Source: an uncultured Methylococcaceae bacterium
GTDB taxonomy: Bacteria; Pseudomonadota; Gammaproteobacteria; Methylococcales; Methylomonadaceae
DNA length: 39,057 nucleotides
Assembly: GCA_903908165.1 (NCBI GenBank)
Contig: CAIVQX010000019.1
Coordinates: 1 to 39,057, forward strand
Reading direction: 5' to 3'
Shown here: piece by piece, positions 9,458-18,115 of the stretch
How positions within the stretch are numbered: the first letter of the stretch is position 1
Layout of the letters: each line of letters starts with the position of its first letter
Position numbers and translations under genes: made by a program
The notes under the pieces: model-generated
The model's database searches: none
What the model was told of the DNA's origin: nothing
Seen by the model: the letters and a program-made list of their open reading frames with translations, nothing else

Positions 9458-10597
9458 ATGGGCTTGGAAGTAGATTGGCCAGAGAGCTATAAGATGGGGC
9501 GACGTAAATTAGTCACTATTCTGGATAAAATGATTATTCAGGATTTGATTAAGACTTTGTTCTCTGTTTTGACAGTCATTGTGGTGATTATTGTCAGTCG
9601 GCAATTTATCAGAATTCTTGATGGGGCTATTGCGGGGCAGGTGTCTGACGAAACACTATTAGATATTTTAGGCTTAAAAATGATTGTTGCAACTGTTGAG
9701 TTTCTTCCAGTTGCTTTATTTATGTCGGTATTAATGGTTATGGGGAGAATGTATAGAGACCATGAGATGGCCGCTGTTGCTTCAGCAGGAGGAGGAGCAG
9801 TAACGATCTATCGTGCAGTATTTCTGTTAGTTATACCATTGAGTATCATTGCTACTGTATTGTCCTTGTACGTTTCGCCATGGGCGGAGTCGCAAGCGGA
9901 TAAGTTAATACAACATGACGAGGAGTCGGCTGAGTTACGAGGAATAGCAGCGGGAAAGTTTACTGAATATAGTCATGGCGATTTAGTTTTTTATGTTGAG
10001 GATATTAGTGCTGACAATAAGATGCATAAGGTTTTTTTAGAAAACAGGCGTCAGGGTAATGTCAGTATTATCAATGCAGAATCAGCACATTTTGAAGAAT
10101 TGCCTGGAGGGCAATATATTTTTTTTGAGAATGGAGAGCAAGTAAAAGGTTTGCCTGGAAGTTTAAATTACGTGATTGAAAAATTCACCGAATATGCGGT
10201 GAGAATAGAAAAAAAAGTTGTTGTCGCCAAGTTTAAGCGCAATTCACTAGGTGTCGATTTATTGTGGGGATCTCATGTAAAAACTTACATTGCTGAGTTG
10301 CAGAGACGTTTTTCTATTCCATTGGGCGCATTATTGTTGAGTTTTATTGCTGTGCCTTTAGCTCAAATTTCACCGCGAGGTGGTGTTTATGGAAACATGA
10401 TTGTCGGTTTCCTGATTTATTTTAGCTATGGAAATCTTATTCGTATTAGTCAAGGATGGGTTATGAATGAAACTATACCTGCTTGGTTGGGTGGTGTAGG
10501 TGTGGATTTTTTATTATTAGTCTCGGGTGGGTTTTTATTGGCAAGATTGTATGGATGGCAGTGGCTTCTTTTGAAAGTTAAAGGGAAGGTGTCGTAA
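9458..10597 (+). CDS. lptF: LPS export ABC transporter permease LptF
   Basis: LptF forms, with LptG and LptB2, the inner-membrane ABC transporter that extracts LPS and pushes it onto the LptC-A-D bridge. The protein is 379 residues, with N-terminal helices (LIKTLFSVLTVIVVIIVSRQ and the next two), a large periplasmic jellyroll region around residues 140-265, and three C-terminal helices. The family segment RQFIRILDGAIAG and the pattern EFLPVALFMSVLMVMGRMYRDHEM match LptF. The start is uncertain: ATG 9458 abuts GGGAG with no spacer, ATG 9494 has GAGAG at proper distance, and ATG 9530 aligns with the usual MII start of the family. The downstream gene lptG begins immediately after the stop, so the two are co-transcribed. 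Confidence 0.93.
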   Translation: MGLEVDWPESYKMGRRKLVTILDKMIIQDLIKTLFSVLTVIVVIIVSRQFIRILDGAIAGQVSDETLLDILGLKMIVATVEFLPVALFMSVLMVMGRMYRDHEMAAVASAGGGAVTIYRAVFLLVIPLSIIATVLSLYVSPWAESQADKLIQHDEESAELRGIAAGKFTEYSHGDLVFYVEDISADNKMHKVFLENRRQGNVSIINAESAHFEELPGGQYIFFENGEQVKGLPGSLNYVIEKFTEYAVRIEKKVVVAKFKRNSLGVDLLWGSHVKTYIAELQRRFSIPLGALLLSFIAVPLAQISPRGGVYGNMIVGFLIYFSYGNLIRISQGWVMNETIPAWLGGVGVDFLLLVSGGFLLARLYGWQWLLLKVKGKVS

Positions 10598-11665
10598 GTG
10601 AATGTATTAACGGCTTATATTGTCAAAGAAGTTCTAAAAGGTTCTTTTGTCGCGTTGTTGTTATTTTTGACGTTATTTAATTTATTCACTTTTAGTGATG
10701 AGATGAAAGACCTAGAAGGGGGGTACGGGTTAAAAGAAATAATATATTACGTCGCTCTTACCTCTCCCGGTGTTCTATATGAGCTCGTTCCCTCATCAGC
10801 TTTGATAGGAAGTTTATTTATATTGGGTGCGATGGGCAATAATCGAGAGCTTATTGCCATGAGAGCGGCAGGATTATCTGTTTTTGGAATTATAAGAGCG
10901 GTACTGTTGGCGGGGAGTATTTTGGTAGCCTTTTCATTATTGGTTGGTGAGTTTGTTGCTCCAGAAACTCATCGATTAGCGCAGCTAATTAGACTTTCTG
11001 CTAAGAATGAACAAGTGATTATGGGGACAAAGTATGGGCTCTGGTTACGAGAAGGTAATAAATTTATAAATATACGGCAAGTAGTGAATGACGGTAATGT
11101 ATCTGATGTTAGTATTTATGAAATGGACGATCAGCATCATTTAAAACATGCCATGCATGCTGAACAAGCTACTTTTTTAGGGAATCAAGAATGGAAAATG
11201 AGCCAAATCAAAAAGTCAGAGATTTCAATACAGAAAATGTCGGCGAGCACTCAAGATACTCAGCTTTTGAAATCATTGATTGCACCTAATTTACTACGAA
11301 CAGTTGCGATTAGTCCTAATAATCTATCGTTATATGATTTGGCAAATTATGTTAGTTTTTTAAATAAAAATCATCAAAAAGCACATGCTTTTGAACAGGC
11401 TTTTTGGGGGCGTATAGTGAATCCTCTAGTCACAGTTATTATGCTTTTGTTGTCAGCACCTTTTGTTATTGGTATTAAAAGAGGTATTAGTGTTGGTGGA
11501 AGAATGATGATTGGAATTGTCTTCGGGATGAGCTTTAATATTATCGATAAGATTGTTGGGCATCTAGGATTGATTTATGAATTGAGTCCTCCGTTGATTG
11601 CATTTTTCCCAAGTTTGACTGTTTTGGCGCTTGCATTATTTGCAGTTAGTCGAATAAAAGAGTAA
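10598..11665 (+). CDS. lptG: LPS export ABC transporter permease LptG
   Basis: LptG is the second transmembrane subunit of the LptB2FG complex. The 355-residue protein begins MNVLTAYIVKEVLKGS, the characteristic coupling-helix start, and shows helices near 15-35, 55-85 and 95-120. A periplasmic domain follows, with WLREGNKFINIRQVV and ISPNNLSLYDLANYVSFL, then three C-terminal helices with FWGRIVNPLVTVIMLLLSAPFV, a strongly LptG-like segment. It starts with GTG directly after the lptF TAA, with GGGAAGG about eight bases upstream inside lptF. Translation coupling with lptF is likely, giving balanced subunits. The gene converges on the Sco/peroxidase fusion, leaving only 33 bases between the stops. 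Confidence 0.93.
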   Translation: MNVLTAYIVKEVLKGSFVALLLFLTLFNLFTFSDEMKDLEGGYGLKEIIYYVALTSPGVLYELVPSSALIGSLFILGAMGNNRELIAMRAAGLSVFGIIRAVLLAGSILVAFSLLVGEFVAPETHRLAQLIRLSAKNEQVIMGTKYGLWLREGNKFINIRQVVNDGNVSDVSIYEMDDQHHLKHAMHAEQATFLGNQEWKMSQIKKSEISIQKMSASTQDTQLLKSLIAPNLLRTVAISPNNLSLYDLANYVSFLNKNHQKAHAFEQAFWGRIVNPLVTVIMLLLSAPFVIGIKRGISVGGRMMIGIVFGMSFNIIDKIVGHLGLIYELSPPLIAFFPSLTVLALALFAVSRIKE

Positions 11666-11698
11666 TTTACTCAAATTTTTAATACGTTAGCGTTAATA

Positions 11699-13609
11699 TT
11701 ATTGAGTGTCTCCAATGGCCGAGGAAAAGGCATCTGCAACAAGTTCGTTCACATTATCACCGGTTAATGATTTTAAAAAAGCAGTTAAGTCTGTTATTTC
11801 TGATTCAGTTAAATTCAATGGCTTGATTAAAGGGTCAAGATTTTCATTAACAATACCTCCGCGATTATAAAACTCTACAACTTGTTTTAAAGTTTCAAAA
11901 GTGCCGTTATGCATGTAAGGGGCTGTTAATTCTATATTACGTAATGTAGGAGTTTTATATTTCCATAGATCTTGTGGTTTTTGAGTAATTTCATAGCGTC
12001 CTAAGTCATTGGCTTTGGGTTCGGATACTGTTGAAATAAAGTTTTCGCTAACCTCTGTATATATTCCTGGAGCAATTTGAACTTGTTGGGTTTTATTTGG
12101 TTTGCTCATTGCCGCATTATAGCCAATGCCTGTGTTATGGTTATTATGATCGGTAAATAAAGCGTTGTTCTTGGTGATAGTATGGCAACTTGAACATTTT
12201 GCTTTGCCGGTAAATAATTGAAAGCCTCGTTTTTCCATTACATCCAGAGCTTGTTGGTCTTTTTTATAAAACCACTGATCGAATGCTGAATTAGCTGAGT
12301 TTAGTGTGCGTTCATAGCAGGCAATCGCCATGCCAATAGTTTCCATGTCGGCTTCTTTACCAAATGCTTTTTTAAAAAGTTCCTTATAATCAATGCTGTT
12401 GTTGATTTTATCAATGACATAACCAATCGATGGATTAGCCATTTCATTATGGGCGAGTAACGGCGACCATACCTGTTGCTCTAGGGTTGATTCACGGCTG
12501 TCATGAAAAAGAGATTGTGCAAAAGCTACATTGAACAAAGTAGGTGAGTTACGTCTTACTGTGCGACCTTCAATTCCGATAGCTGTAGCCATTTCATTGC
12601 TGGTAAAGCCTTGTTCAGGCACATGGCACATGGCGCAAGAAAAAGTATTGTTAAATGACAAGCGACGGTCATAAAATAATTTTTGACCCAAGCTTATTTT
12701 ATCTTTGGTTAATGGGTTGTTATTAGGTGTAGAAATGGTTGGTAAACCTAAGGGTGGAGTGTTAACGGTTTTTAATAAATTTACACTATGTCCAATTCGG
12801 TCGGGTAATGCAATAGATTGGGTTACATAATCAATTTGTTGATAATTTGATTTGTTATCACCCGGAGCATAAAGGTTATTGGTGATTGGTGCTTTTTGGG
12901 GATTAAGTGATAGGGAGTTTTGTTTTGGCTTTAAGTGTAATAATGTCTTAATGTCATTAATTAGTGTGTCAGGATGTAAAAATGTAACGCTGTAAATATT
13001 GCGTATCTGTTTGTTTTTGTCAATAAGGTAAACACGCAGCAAATGTGAAAAAGTTCCGGTAAACTTCCCCTGAGAATCATATATTTTTTGAATGCTTTGC
13101 TTATAGTGTTCTAGTATGGGTTGTAATTCTTTTGGCGATTGAGTAGTTAAAAAACGCCATTCAATCCCTTGATCCTGAAACGCTTGTCCATAATGGGACA
13201 TTATTTCAGGCGTATCTTGCTCAGGATTAAAACTTATCGTTATCAGTCTTAGCTTATCATTAAGTTCTGGTTCCTTTTTTAGACGGCTTTTAATTTTTTG
13301 TAGCACGGTTGTTGCTAAAGGGCATCCATTGATATCGTTACAGGTTGAGTAAATAAAGCTAAGTAAGACAACTTTATCCCCCATCAAATTGTGTAATGTT
13401 AGGGTATTGCCTTGTGTATCAAGAACTTTACCGTTAGCTGCTAAGCCCAGTAAGGGTAGTTCATATGATCCAGGTTCAGGCGCTGAAAACTCTAGGGAGC
13501 CATAGCCAGGCCCAAGAGATTTTGAAGATAAATCAGGTTCGGCTCGAGATATGCTGAGGGTAGCGATACTTGCGAGCAATAGTATTCTTAAATATTTTAG
13601 TTGGGACAT
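11699..13609 (-). CDS. Secreted fusion: Sco/SenC domain plus di-heme cytochrome c peroxidase
   Basis: This is a 636-residue exported protein. Residues 1-23 are a signal peptide ending SRA. Residues about 50-225 form a Sco-type thioredoxin fold with Cys90 and Cys96 in STCNDINGCPLAT and His189 in FSHLLRVYLID, the usual Cu ligands; the cysteines are spaced CX5C rather than the standard CX3C. Residues about 295-625 form a MauG/CcpA-type di-heme peroxidase: CAMCH at 325-329, CSSCH at 472-476, FYDRRLS at 312-318, and APYMHNGTF with a likely axial Met. Sco proteins deliver copper to, or reduce, CuA sites; di-heme peroxidases reduce H2O2 or oxidise protein partners. The fusion predicts a periplasmic redox protein handling both copper/thiol chemistry and peroxide. 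No oxidase gene is adjacent. Domain assignment is firm; the joint function is inference. Confidence 0.88.
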   Translation of the reverse strand: MSQLKYLRILLLASIATLSISRAEPDLSSKSLGPGYGSLEFSAPEPGSYELPLLGLAANGKVLDTQGNTLTLHNLMGDKVVLLSFIYSTCNDINGCPLATTVLQKIKSRLKKEPELNDKLRLITISFNPEQDTPEIMSHYGQAFQDQGIEWRFLTTQSPKELQPILEHYKQSIQKIYDSQGKFTGTFSHLLRVYLIDKNKQIRNIYSVTFLHPDTLINDIKTLLHLKPKQNSLSLNPQKAPITNNLYAPGDNKSNYQQIDYVTQSIALPDRIGHSVNLLKTVNTPPLGLPTISTPNNNPLTKDKISLGQKLFYDRRLSFNNTFSCAMCHVPEQGFTSNEMATAIGIEGRTVRRNSPTLFNVAFAQSLFHDSRESTLEQQVWSPLLAHNEMANPSIGYVIDKINNSIDYKELFKKAFGKEADMETIGMAIACYERTLNSANSAFDQWFYKKDQQALDVMEKRGFQLFTGKAKCSSCHTITKNNALFTDHNNHNTGIGYNAAMSKPNKTQQVQIAPGIYTEVSENFISTVSEPKANDLGRYEITQKPQDLWKYKTPTLRNIELTAPYMHNGTFETLKQVVEFYNRGGIVNENLDPLIKPLNLTESEITDLTAFLKSLTGDNVNELVADAFSSAIGDTQ

Positions 13610-13713
13610 AGAGCATTAAAGGCGAGAAAAAAAACATGTGCTATTTCTAGTTGGCATACTTAAAAATAGAAGCATAGCCAACTGCCGATATTTTTCTAAA
13701 TTTTCAATTGTAC

Positions 13714-13743
13714 TATAAAGTCGCAAATAGATTCCTTGGTCAA
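13714..13743 (-). promoter_or_regulatory. Candidate promoter of the Sco/peroxidase gene
   Basis: On the minus strand TTGACC (13743-13738) and TTTATA (13719-13714) are separated by 18 bases, about 105 bases upstream of the start codon. TATAGT (13717-13712) is an alternative -10 with a longer spacer. The -35 hexamer is part of a dyad described in the next entry. Confidence 0.4.
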
Positions 13744-13763
13744 CATTATGTTAACCCTAGGGT
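13738..13763. promoter_or_regulatory. Adjoining dyads overlapping the sco-ccp -35 region
   Basis: GGTCAACAT-T-ATGTTAACC at 13738-13756 is an imperfect palindrome (eight of nine pairs match), and ACCCTAGGGT at 13754-13763 is a perfect ten-base palindrome overlapping it by three bases. They cover the predicted -35 of the Sco/peroxidase gene, a normal place for a repressor or activator site. No regulator can be named from sequence alone. Confidence 0.4.
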
Positions 13764-13901
13764 CAGTAAAAACCGATTTAAGTTTTAGTTTTATAAGGAC
13801 TTATTGGTTGTCTTTAAGGTTATAAATTAAAACTTAATTTTACCAAGGTCAAATATATAATTAGCAGATGTTTTTATCTGTAACTAAATAGATAGAGAGT
13901 A

Positions 13902-13907
13902 TATAAT
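13902..13907 (+). promoter_or_regulatory. Candidate -10 element of secA
   Basis: A perfect TATAAT lies 47 bases upstream of the secA start codon. The -35 region (around 13879-13885) is poor, so this is assigned on the -10 alone. Confidence 0.35.
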
Positions 13908-13954
13908 GAAACGTTTTGAGCTAATCATTTACTAAATTCACATCGGAAAAATAC

Positions 13955-16672
13955 ATGCTGGGTAAGCTAGTTAAACTTGTTGTAGGGAGCCGTAACGACA
14001 GGCTTGTAAAGAAGAAAAAGAAGCTGGTCAAGAAGATCAATGCATTAGCTTTGGAATACGAGCAATTATCTGATGATGCTTTAAAAGCAAAAACTCAGGA
14101 GTTTCGTGATCGATTGGCGGAAGGTGAAAAACTGGATAATCTTATCCCAGAAGCATTTGCTGCGGTTAGAGAAGCTTCCTCGCGAGTCTTTAACATGCGT
14201 CATTTTGATGTGCAGTTGATTGGTGGCATGATACTTCATGATGGCAAAATTGCAGAGATGAAGACTGGTGAAGGTAAAACATTGATGGCGACATTAGCTG
14301 CCTATTTGAATGCTTTACCAGGTCGGGGTGTGCATGTTGTTACAGTTAATGATTACTTGGCCAAGCGTGATTCTGAATGGATGGGTAGGTTATACGCATT
14401 TCTTGGTATGACGACAGGCGTTATTATTAGCCAAATGGAACATGGGCCTAGACGTGAAGCTTATGCTGCAGACATTACTTACGGTACCAACAATGAATTT
14501 GGCTTTGATTATCTTCGTGACAACATGGCTTTCAATTTGGAGCAAAAAGTTCAGCGCGATTTAAGTTTCGCTATTGTTGACGAAGTCGACTCAATTCTTA
14601 TTGATGAAGCTAGAACACCCCTAATTATTTCTGGTCCAACTGAAGAAAGTACAGAGATTTATATTAAAGCTAACGATATTATTCCTGCTTTAAAAATACA
14701 GGAGAGTGACGAACAGCCAGGTGATTACACGGTTGATGAAAAGATGCGTCAGGTTTATTTGACTGAGGCCGGCCATGAATGTGTTGAGCGATTAATGCTT
14801 GAGCGGGGTTTAATGGCTGAAGGGACTAGTCTTTATGATGCCTCCAATATCCGTTTAATGCACTATTTAAATGCTTCGTTGCGTGGTCATGTTTTATTCA
14901 AAAAAGACGTAGATTACATCGTAGCTAATGATGAAGTTATTATCGTTGATGAGTTTACTGGTCGCATAATGCCCGGTCGACGTTGGTCTGAAGGGCTTCA
15001 TCAGGCGATTGAAGCTAAAGAGCATGTCGCTATTAACAGTGAAAATCAAACATTAGCATCAATTACTTTCCAAAATTATTTTCGCTTGTATGACAAGTTG
15101 TCTGGTATGACAGGGACGGCGGATACTGAAGCATTTGAGCTTAACAAGATTTATGGGCTTGAAGTAGTTGTTATTCCAACACATCGCCCGATGGTGCGTA
15201 AGGATTTGGGCGATTTAGTTTATTTGACAGCAAACGAAAAATATATTGCTGTAGCAGATGACATTAAAAGTTGTGTTAGTAGAGGACAGCCTGTTTTAGT
15301 GGGGACTACTTCCATTGAAAACTCTGAGCGTCTTTCTGAGTTGCTCAAAAAACAGGGCATTAAACATGAGGTGCTTAATGCCAAGCAGCACGAACGTGAA
15401 GCGCATATTATTGAACAGGCTGGTATGCCCGGTGCAGTGACTATTGCTACAAATATGGCAGGTCGAGGGACAGATATAGTCTTGGGTGGTAATCTAGATG
15501 CGGAGCTTAAGCTCTTGGGCGAAGATGCCAGTGACAATGAAAAAGAAAAATTGCGTGGTGCTTGGCTAGATAGACATAATCAAGTATTAGCTGCAGGTGG
15601 ATTGCATGTGATTGGTTCAGAGCGGCATGAATCTCGACGTATAGATAATCAATTAAGGGGGCGTTCAGGGCGCCAAGGTGATCCTGGATCCACGCGTTTT
15701 TATTTATCTTTGCAAGATGATTTGATGCGCATTTTCGCTTCTGATCGTGTAGCTGGATTAATGAAGAAGCTGGGTATGGGTGATGGCGAAGCAATAGAAC
15801 ATCCTTGGGTGACCCGTTCCATAGAAAATGCGCAGCGTAAAGTAGAGGGGCGAAATTTTGATATACGGAAAGAAATTCTGGCTTATGACGACGTCGCTAA
15901 TGATCAAAGAAAGGTTGTTTATGCTCAGCGAAATGAGTTGATGGCGGCAAAAGAAATTTCTGAAATTATTACTGCTATACGTAAAGATGTTGTTAATAAT
16001 GTGATTACTCAATATATCCCCGCTAAAACTATGGTTGACCAATGGGATATACAAGGTTTGGAAGATCATTTACAACAGGAATTTAATGTGAAAATTCCTG
16101 TTCAAAAAATGTTAGAAGAAGATCTTAGTTTACAAGAAGCCTCTTTGAGGATTCGTATTGTTGATATTTTAGAAGAGAATCATAAAGAAAAAGAACAGCA
16201 TATTACTCAAGAGGTATTGCAACATTTTGAAAAATCAGTCATGTTGCAAGTGTTGGATTCAAGTTGGAAAGAACATCTGGCAGCGATGGACTACTTACGT
16301 CAAGGTATACATTTCAGAGGTTATGCCCAAAAGGATCCTAAGCAGGAATATAAGCGTGAAGCGTTTGAAATGTTTTCTAGCTTGTTAGATCATATTAAAT
16401 ATGAAGTTATAGAGATTCTATTTAAGGTGCAAATAAAACAGGAAGAAGATGTTAATGCTATTGATGAGCAAATGCAGGCGCCTAGGGAAATGCATTTTGA
16501 GCATGCACTAGCACCGGGCCTTGATGATTACGATAAGGCTGAGGCTATAATTGCAGAAGATAATGTCCTAGGGCAGCCATACGTTCGAGAAGGTGGTAAA
16601 TTGGGACGTAATGATCCTTGTCACTGTGGATCTGAAAAAAAGTATAAACATTGTCATGGAAAACTTGATTGA
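13955..16672 (+). CDS. secA: Protein translocase ATPase SecA
   Basis: SecA drives Sec-dependent protein export by ATP hydrolysis at the SecYEG channel. The 905-residue protein is of full family length. NBD1 carries Walker A MKTGEGKT (residues about 103-110) and the DEVD box [20 protein letters not shown]. The preprotein crosslinking domain follows. NBD2 contains [14 protein letters not shown] and the arginine region [24 protein letters not shown]. The helical wing/scaffold region includes [25 protein letters not shown]. The C-terminal zinc finger is intact: Cys889, Cys891, Cys900 and His901 in [14 protein letters not shown], which binds SecB and ribosomes. The start ATG 13955 follows CGGAAA at eight bases. 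The gene is monocistronic here, ended by a clear hairpin. Confidence 0.98.
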   Translation: MLGKLVKLVVGSRNDRLVKKKKKLVKKINALALEYEQLSDDALKAKTQEFRDRLAEGEKLDNLIPEAFAAVREASSRVFNMRHFDVQLIGGMILHDGKIAEMKTGEGKTLMATLAAYLNALPGRGVHVVTVNDYLAKRDSEWMGRLYAFLGMTTGVIISQMEHGPRREAYAADITYGTNNEFGFDYLRDNMAFNLEQKVQRDLSFAIVDEVDSILIDEARTPLIISGPTEESTEIYIKANDIIPALKIQESDEQPGDYTVDEKMRQVYLTEAGHECVERLMLERGLMAEGTSLYDASNIRLMHYLNASLRGHVLFKKDVDYIVANDEVIIVDEFTGRIMPGRRWSEGLHQAIEAKEHVAINSENQTLASITFQNYFRLYDKLSGMTGTADTEAFELNKIYGLEVVVIPTHRPMVRKDLGDLVYLTANEKYIAVADDIKSCVSRGQPVLVGTTSIENSERLSELLKKQGIKHEVLNAKQHEREAHIIEQAGMPGAVTIATNMAGRGTDIVLGGNLDAELKLLGEDASDNEKEKLRGAWLDRHNQVLAAGGLHVIGSERHESRRIDNQLRGRSGRQGDPGSTRFYLSLQDDLMRIFASDRVAGLMKKLGMGDGEAIEHPWVTRSIENAQRKVEGRNFDIRKEILAYDDVANDQRKVVYAQRNELMAAKEISEIITAIRKDVVNNVITQYIPAKTMVDQWDIQGLEDHLQQEFNVKIPVQKMLEEDLSLQEASLRIRIVDILEENHKEKEQHITQEVLQHFEKSVMLQVLDSSWKEHLAAMDYLRQGIHFRGYAQKDPKQEYKREAFEMFSSLLDHIKYEVIEILFKVQIKQEEDVNAIDEQMQAPREMHFEHALAPGLDDYDKAEAIIAEDNVLGQPYVREGGKLGRNDPCHCGSEKKYKHCHGKLD

Positions 16673-16697
16673 TATTAAATATTAATCAAGCAAATTT

Positions 16698-16721
16698 GTG
16701 CTTTGCCTTTAAGCAAAGCAC
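16698..16721. terminator. Hairpin terminator between secA and the Kdo hydroxylase gene
   Basis: Perfect nine-base arms GTGCTTTGC (16698-16706) and GCAAAGCAC (16713-16721) with a six-base loop lie 26 bases after the secA stop and 44 bases before the convergent gene's stop. A T-rich tract (TTAGATTTT) follows on the plus strand. It probably serves secA and may act in both directions. Confidence 0.7.
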
Positions 16722-16764
16722 CTTAGATTTTAAAAATCATAGCCTAGAAGAAATTAGCCGATTA

Positions 16765-17634
16765 CTAGATTAATTGCCGCCCCATATGACGACTTAATAT
16801 CGCTAAAGGGCTAGTGTTAGGATTATATTGGTTCGCTGTAGGCAAATGAAATGTTTGTTCCATCATAAATTGACCTGACATTGCCGCATGTGAGGTTTGA
16901 TCAGAAAAGCAGATCCAAACAGAACCAGTAGGAAATTCTACTGTTATCTGAGGGCAATTACTTTGATAAGATAGGTTTCGCTTCATCGAATCATGTAATT
17001 GAAGCATTAAATGATCATATTTACTGCGTAATGATTTTGTAATATCAAAAGCATTTAATATTTTTGCTTGCCAAGCTGAATAAGGTTTTGTGTCGCAAAG
17101 GAATCTTTCTACAATGGCTTCAAATGGTTCACCAATTCGCCAGACTCTGGGGACATTATGTGGATTTACATTAATAAATACCCGTAATATGCGCTCTCCA
17201 TAATTAGGTCGAGAAGGAAATGCATCAACATGTAAGCGTTTGTCGTCTGCACGCCATGATTGATTTCGAGTGACTATTTGATTGGGACGGAAGCTAGTTT
17301 GGGCCAAATGTAAATGGTCCTTGTAACAAGGTAAGATACTATTAACAAGAAGATGTGAGTGGTTGCGATAACGCACTAACATTTTAGTTAAATTAGATTC
17401 CGCCTCATTATTTTTTACAACTCCCTTTATGTCTCCTGAAACACTTAAGCTTATATTTCGTGATTTTTTATCACGTATCTCAGAAGTAAAGTATTTTTGT
17501 TCAATCTCAGAAATAGGAAATTCAAGATTAGTAAAATGGATGACTTTGCCAGATTCCAAATCAGTAATTAATTGCTCTTGTGTTGAGGGGGTATCCCATT
17601 CACTAATATTTACTTCAACAATTTGATCGTTCAA
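16765..17634 (-). CDS. kdoO: Kdo hydroxylase family protein (Fe(II)/2-oxoglutarate dioxygenase)
   Basis: KdoO hydroxylates the outer Kdo sugar at position 3 (giving Ko) in the inner core of lipopolysaccharide, using Fe(II), 2-oxoglutarate and O2. The 289-residue protein has the iron-binding facial triad His135-X-Asp137 (RLHVDAFPSRPN) and His249 (SDQTSHAAMSGQF). Other family signatures are RILRVFINVNP and the C-terminal AILSRHMGR. It has no signal peptide or membrane helix, which fits a cytoplasmic enzyme acting at the inner leaflet. It stands alone on the minus strand, convergent with secA, and no LPS core gene is next to it, although lptFG lie 6 kb away. Start ATG 17634 is well placed; upstream is a 144-base gap. 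Assignment rests on family resemblance. Confidence 0.82.
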   Translation of the reverse strand: MNDQIVEVNISEWDTPSTQEQLITDLESGKVIHFTNLEFPISEIEQKYFTSEIRDKKSRNISLSVSGDIKGVVKNNEAESNLTKMLVRYRNHSHLLVNSILPCYKDHLHLAQTSFRPNQIVTRNQSWRADDKRLHVDAFPSRPNYGERILRVFINVNPHNVPRVWRIGEPFEAIVERFLCDTKPYSAWQAKILNAFDITKSLRSKYDHLMLQLHDSMKRNLSYQSNCPQITVEFPTGSVWICFSDQTSHAAMSGQFMMEQTFHLPTANQYNPNTSPLAILSRHMGRQLI

Positions 17635-17778
17635 TTTTGATTCAGCTCTTTTTTGTTGTTAGTGCCAACATAGTAAAACATTCTTTGAGAGAAATCGAGT
17701 CTGTCAGTTATAACATTGAAGGCTCTTTTATGATTGATATAAATATTTTAGATAAATAGGTAGTTGGTTTACCATTGC

Positions 17779-18105
17779 TTAGCCAACAGAAAAGCTTTCC
17801 CCGCAGCCACATGTTCCTTTGACGTTTGGGTTGTTAAACTTGAAGGCCTCATTAATTCCTTCTCTACGGTAATCCAGTTCAATACCATCTACAAACTCCA
17901 GGGCGCTTTCTGGGATAATTACTTTTACGCCATGGTTTTCAAATATAGTATCATTTTCATTAAGGGTATCTGCATAGTCAAGTGAATAGGCATAACCGGA
18001 GCAGCCTGATTTTTTTACATTCAATACCAAACCAATTCCTTTGCCACGCTTTACTAATTGTTTTTGTATTTGACGAGCAGCGTTTTCAGTTAATGAGACA
18101 GACAT
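17779..18105 (-). CDS. iscA: Fe-S cluster assembly A-type carrier IscA
   Basis: A-type carriers bind Fe or Fe-S clusters and hand them to apo-proteins in the cytoplasm. The 108-residue product has the three conserved cysteines, Cys35 (SGCSGYAY), Cys99 and Cys101 (GTCGCGESF), and the usual HesB/YadR length. It lies ten bases downstream of the cysteine desulfurase gene on the same strand and is the last gene of the cluster starting at iscR, so it is expected to be under IscR control. In the common isc operon iscU lies between iscS and iscA, and hscBA-fdx follow; all are absent here, and the next gene downstream is kdoO. It could be called ErpA-like, but operon position favours IscA. Confidence 0.88.
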   Translation of the reverse strand: MSVSLTENAARQIQKQLVKRGKGIGLVLNVKKSGCSGYAYSLDYADTLNENDTIFENHGVKVIIPESALEFVDGIELDYRREGINEAFKFNNPNVKGTCGCGESFSVG

Positions 18106-18115
18106 AACACCTTCT

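Larger units (their letters stand above)
13610..13954. other. Divergent intergenic region sco-ccp fusion / secA
   Basis: These 345 bases contain promoter and dyad candidates listed separately, plus a ten-base inverted repeat TTAAGTTTTA (13778-13787) and TAAAACTTAA (13828-13837). No secM-like gene precedes secA, so SecM-type arrest control is not evident. A nine-codon frame (13906-13935) lies before secA, but its ATG overlaps a perfect -10 hexamer. Confidence 0.5.

Noticed and set aside
11666-11698. Terminator between lptG and the Sco/peroxidase gene
   Set aside because: ACTCAA/TTGAGT outer arms can be drawn, but the inner stem is badly mismatched and overlaps both coding ends.
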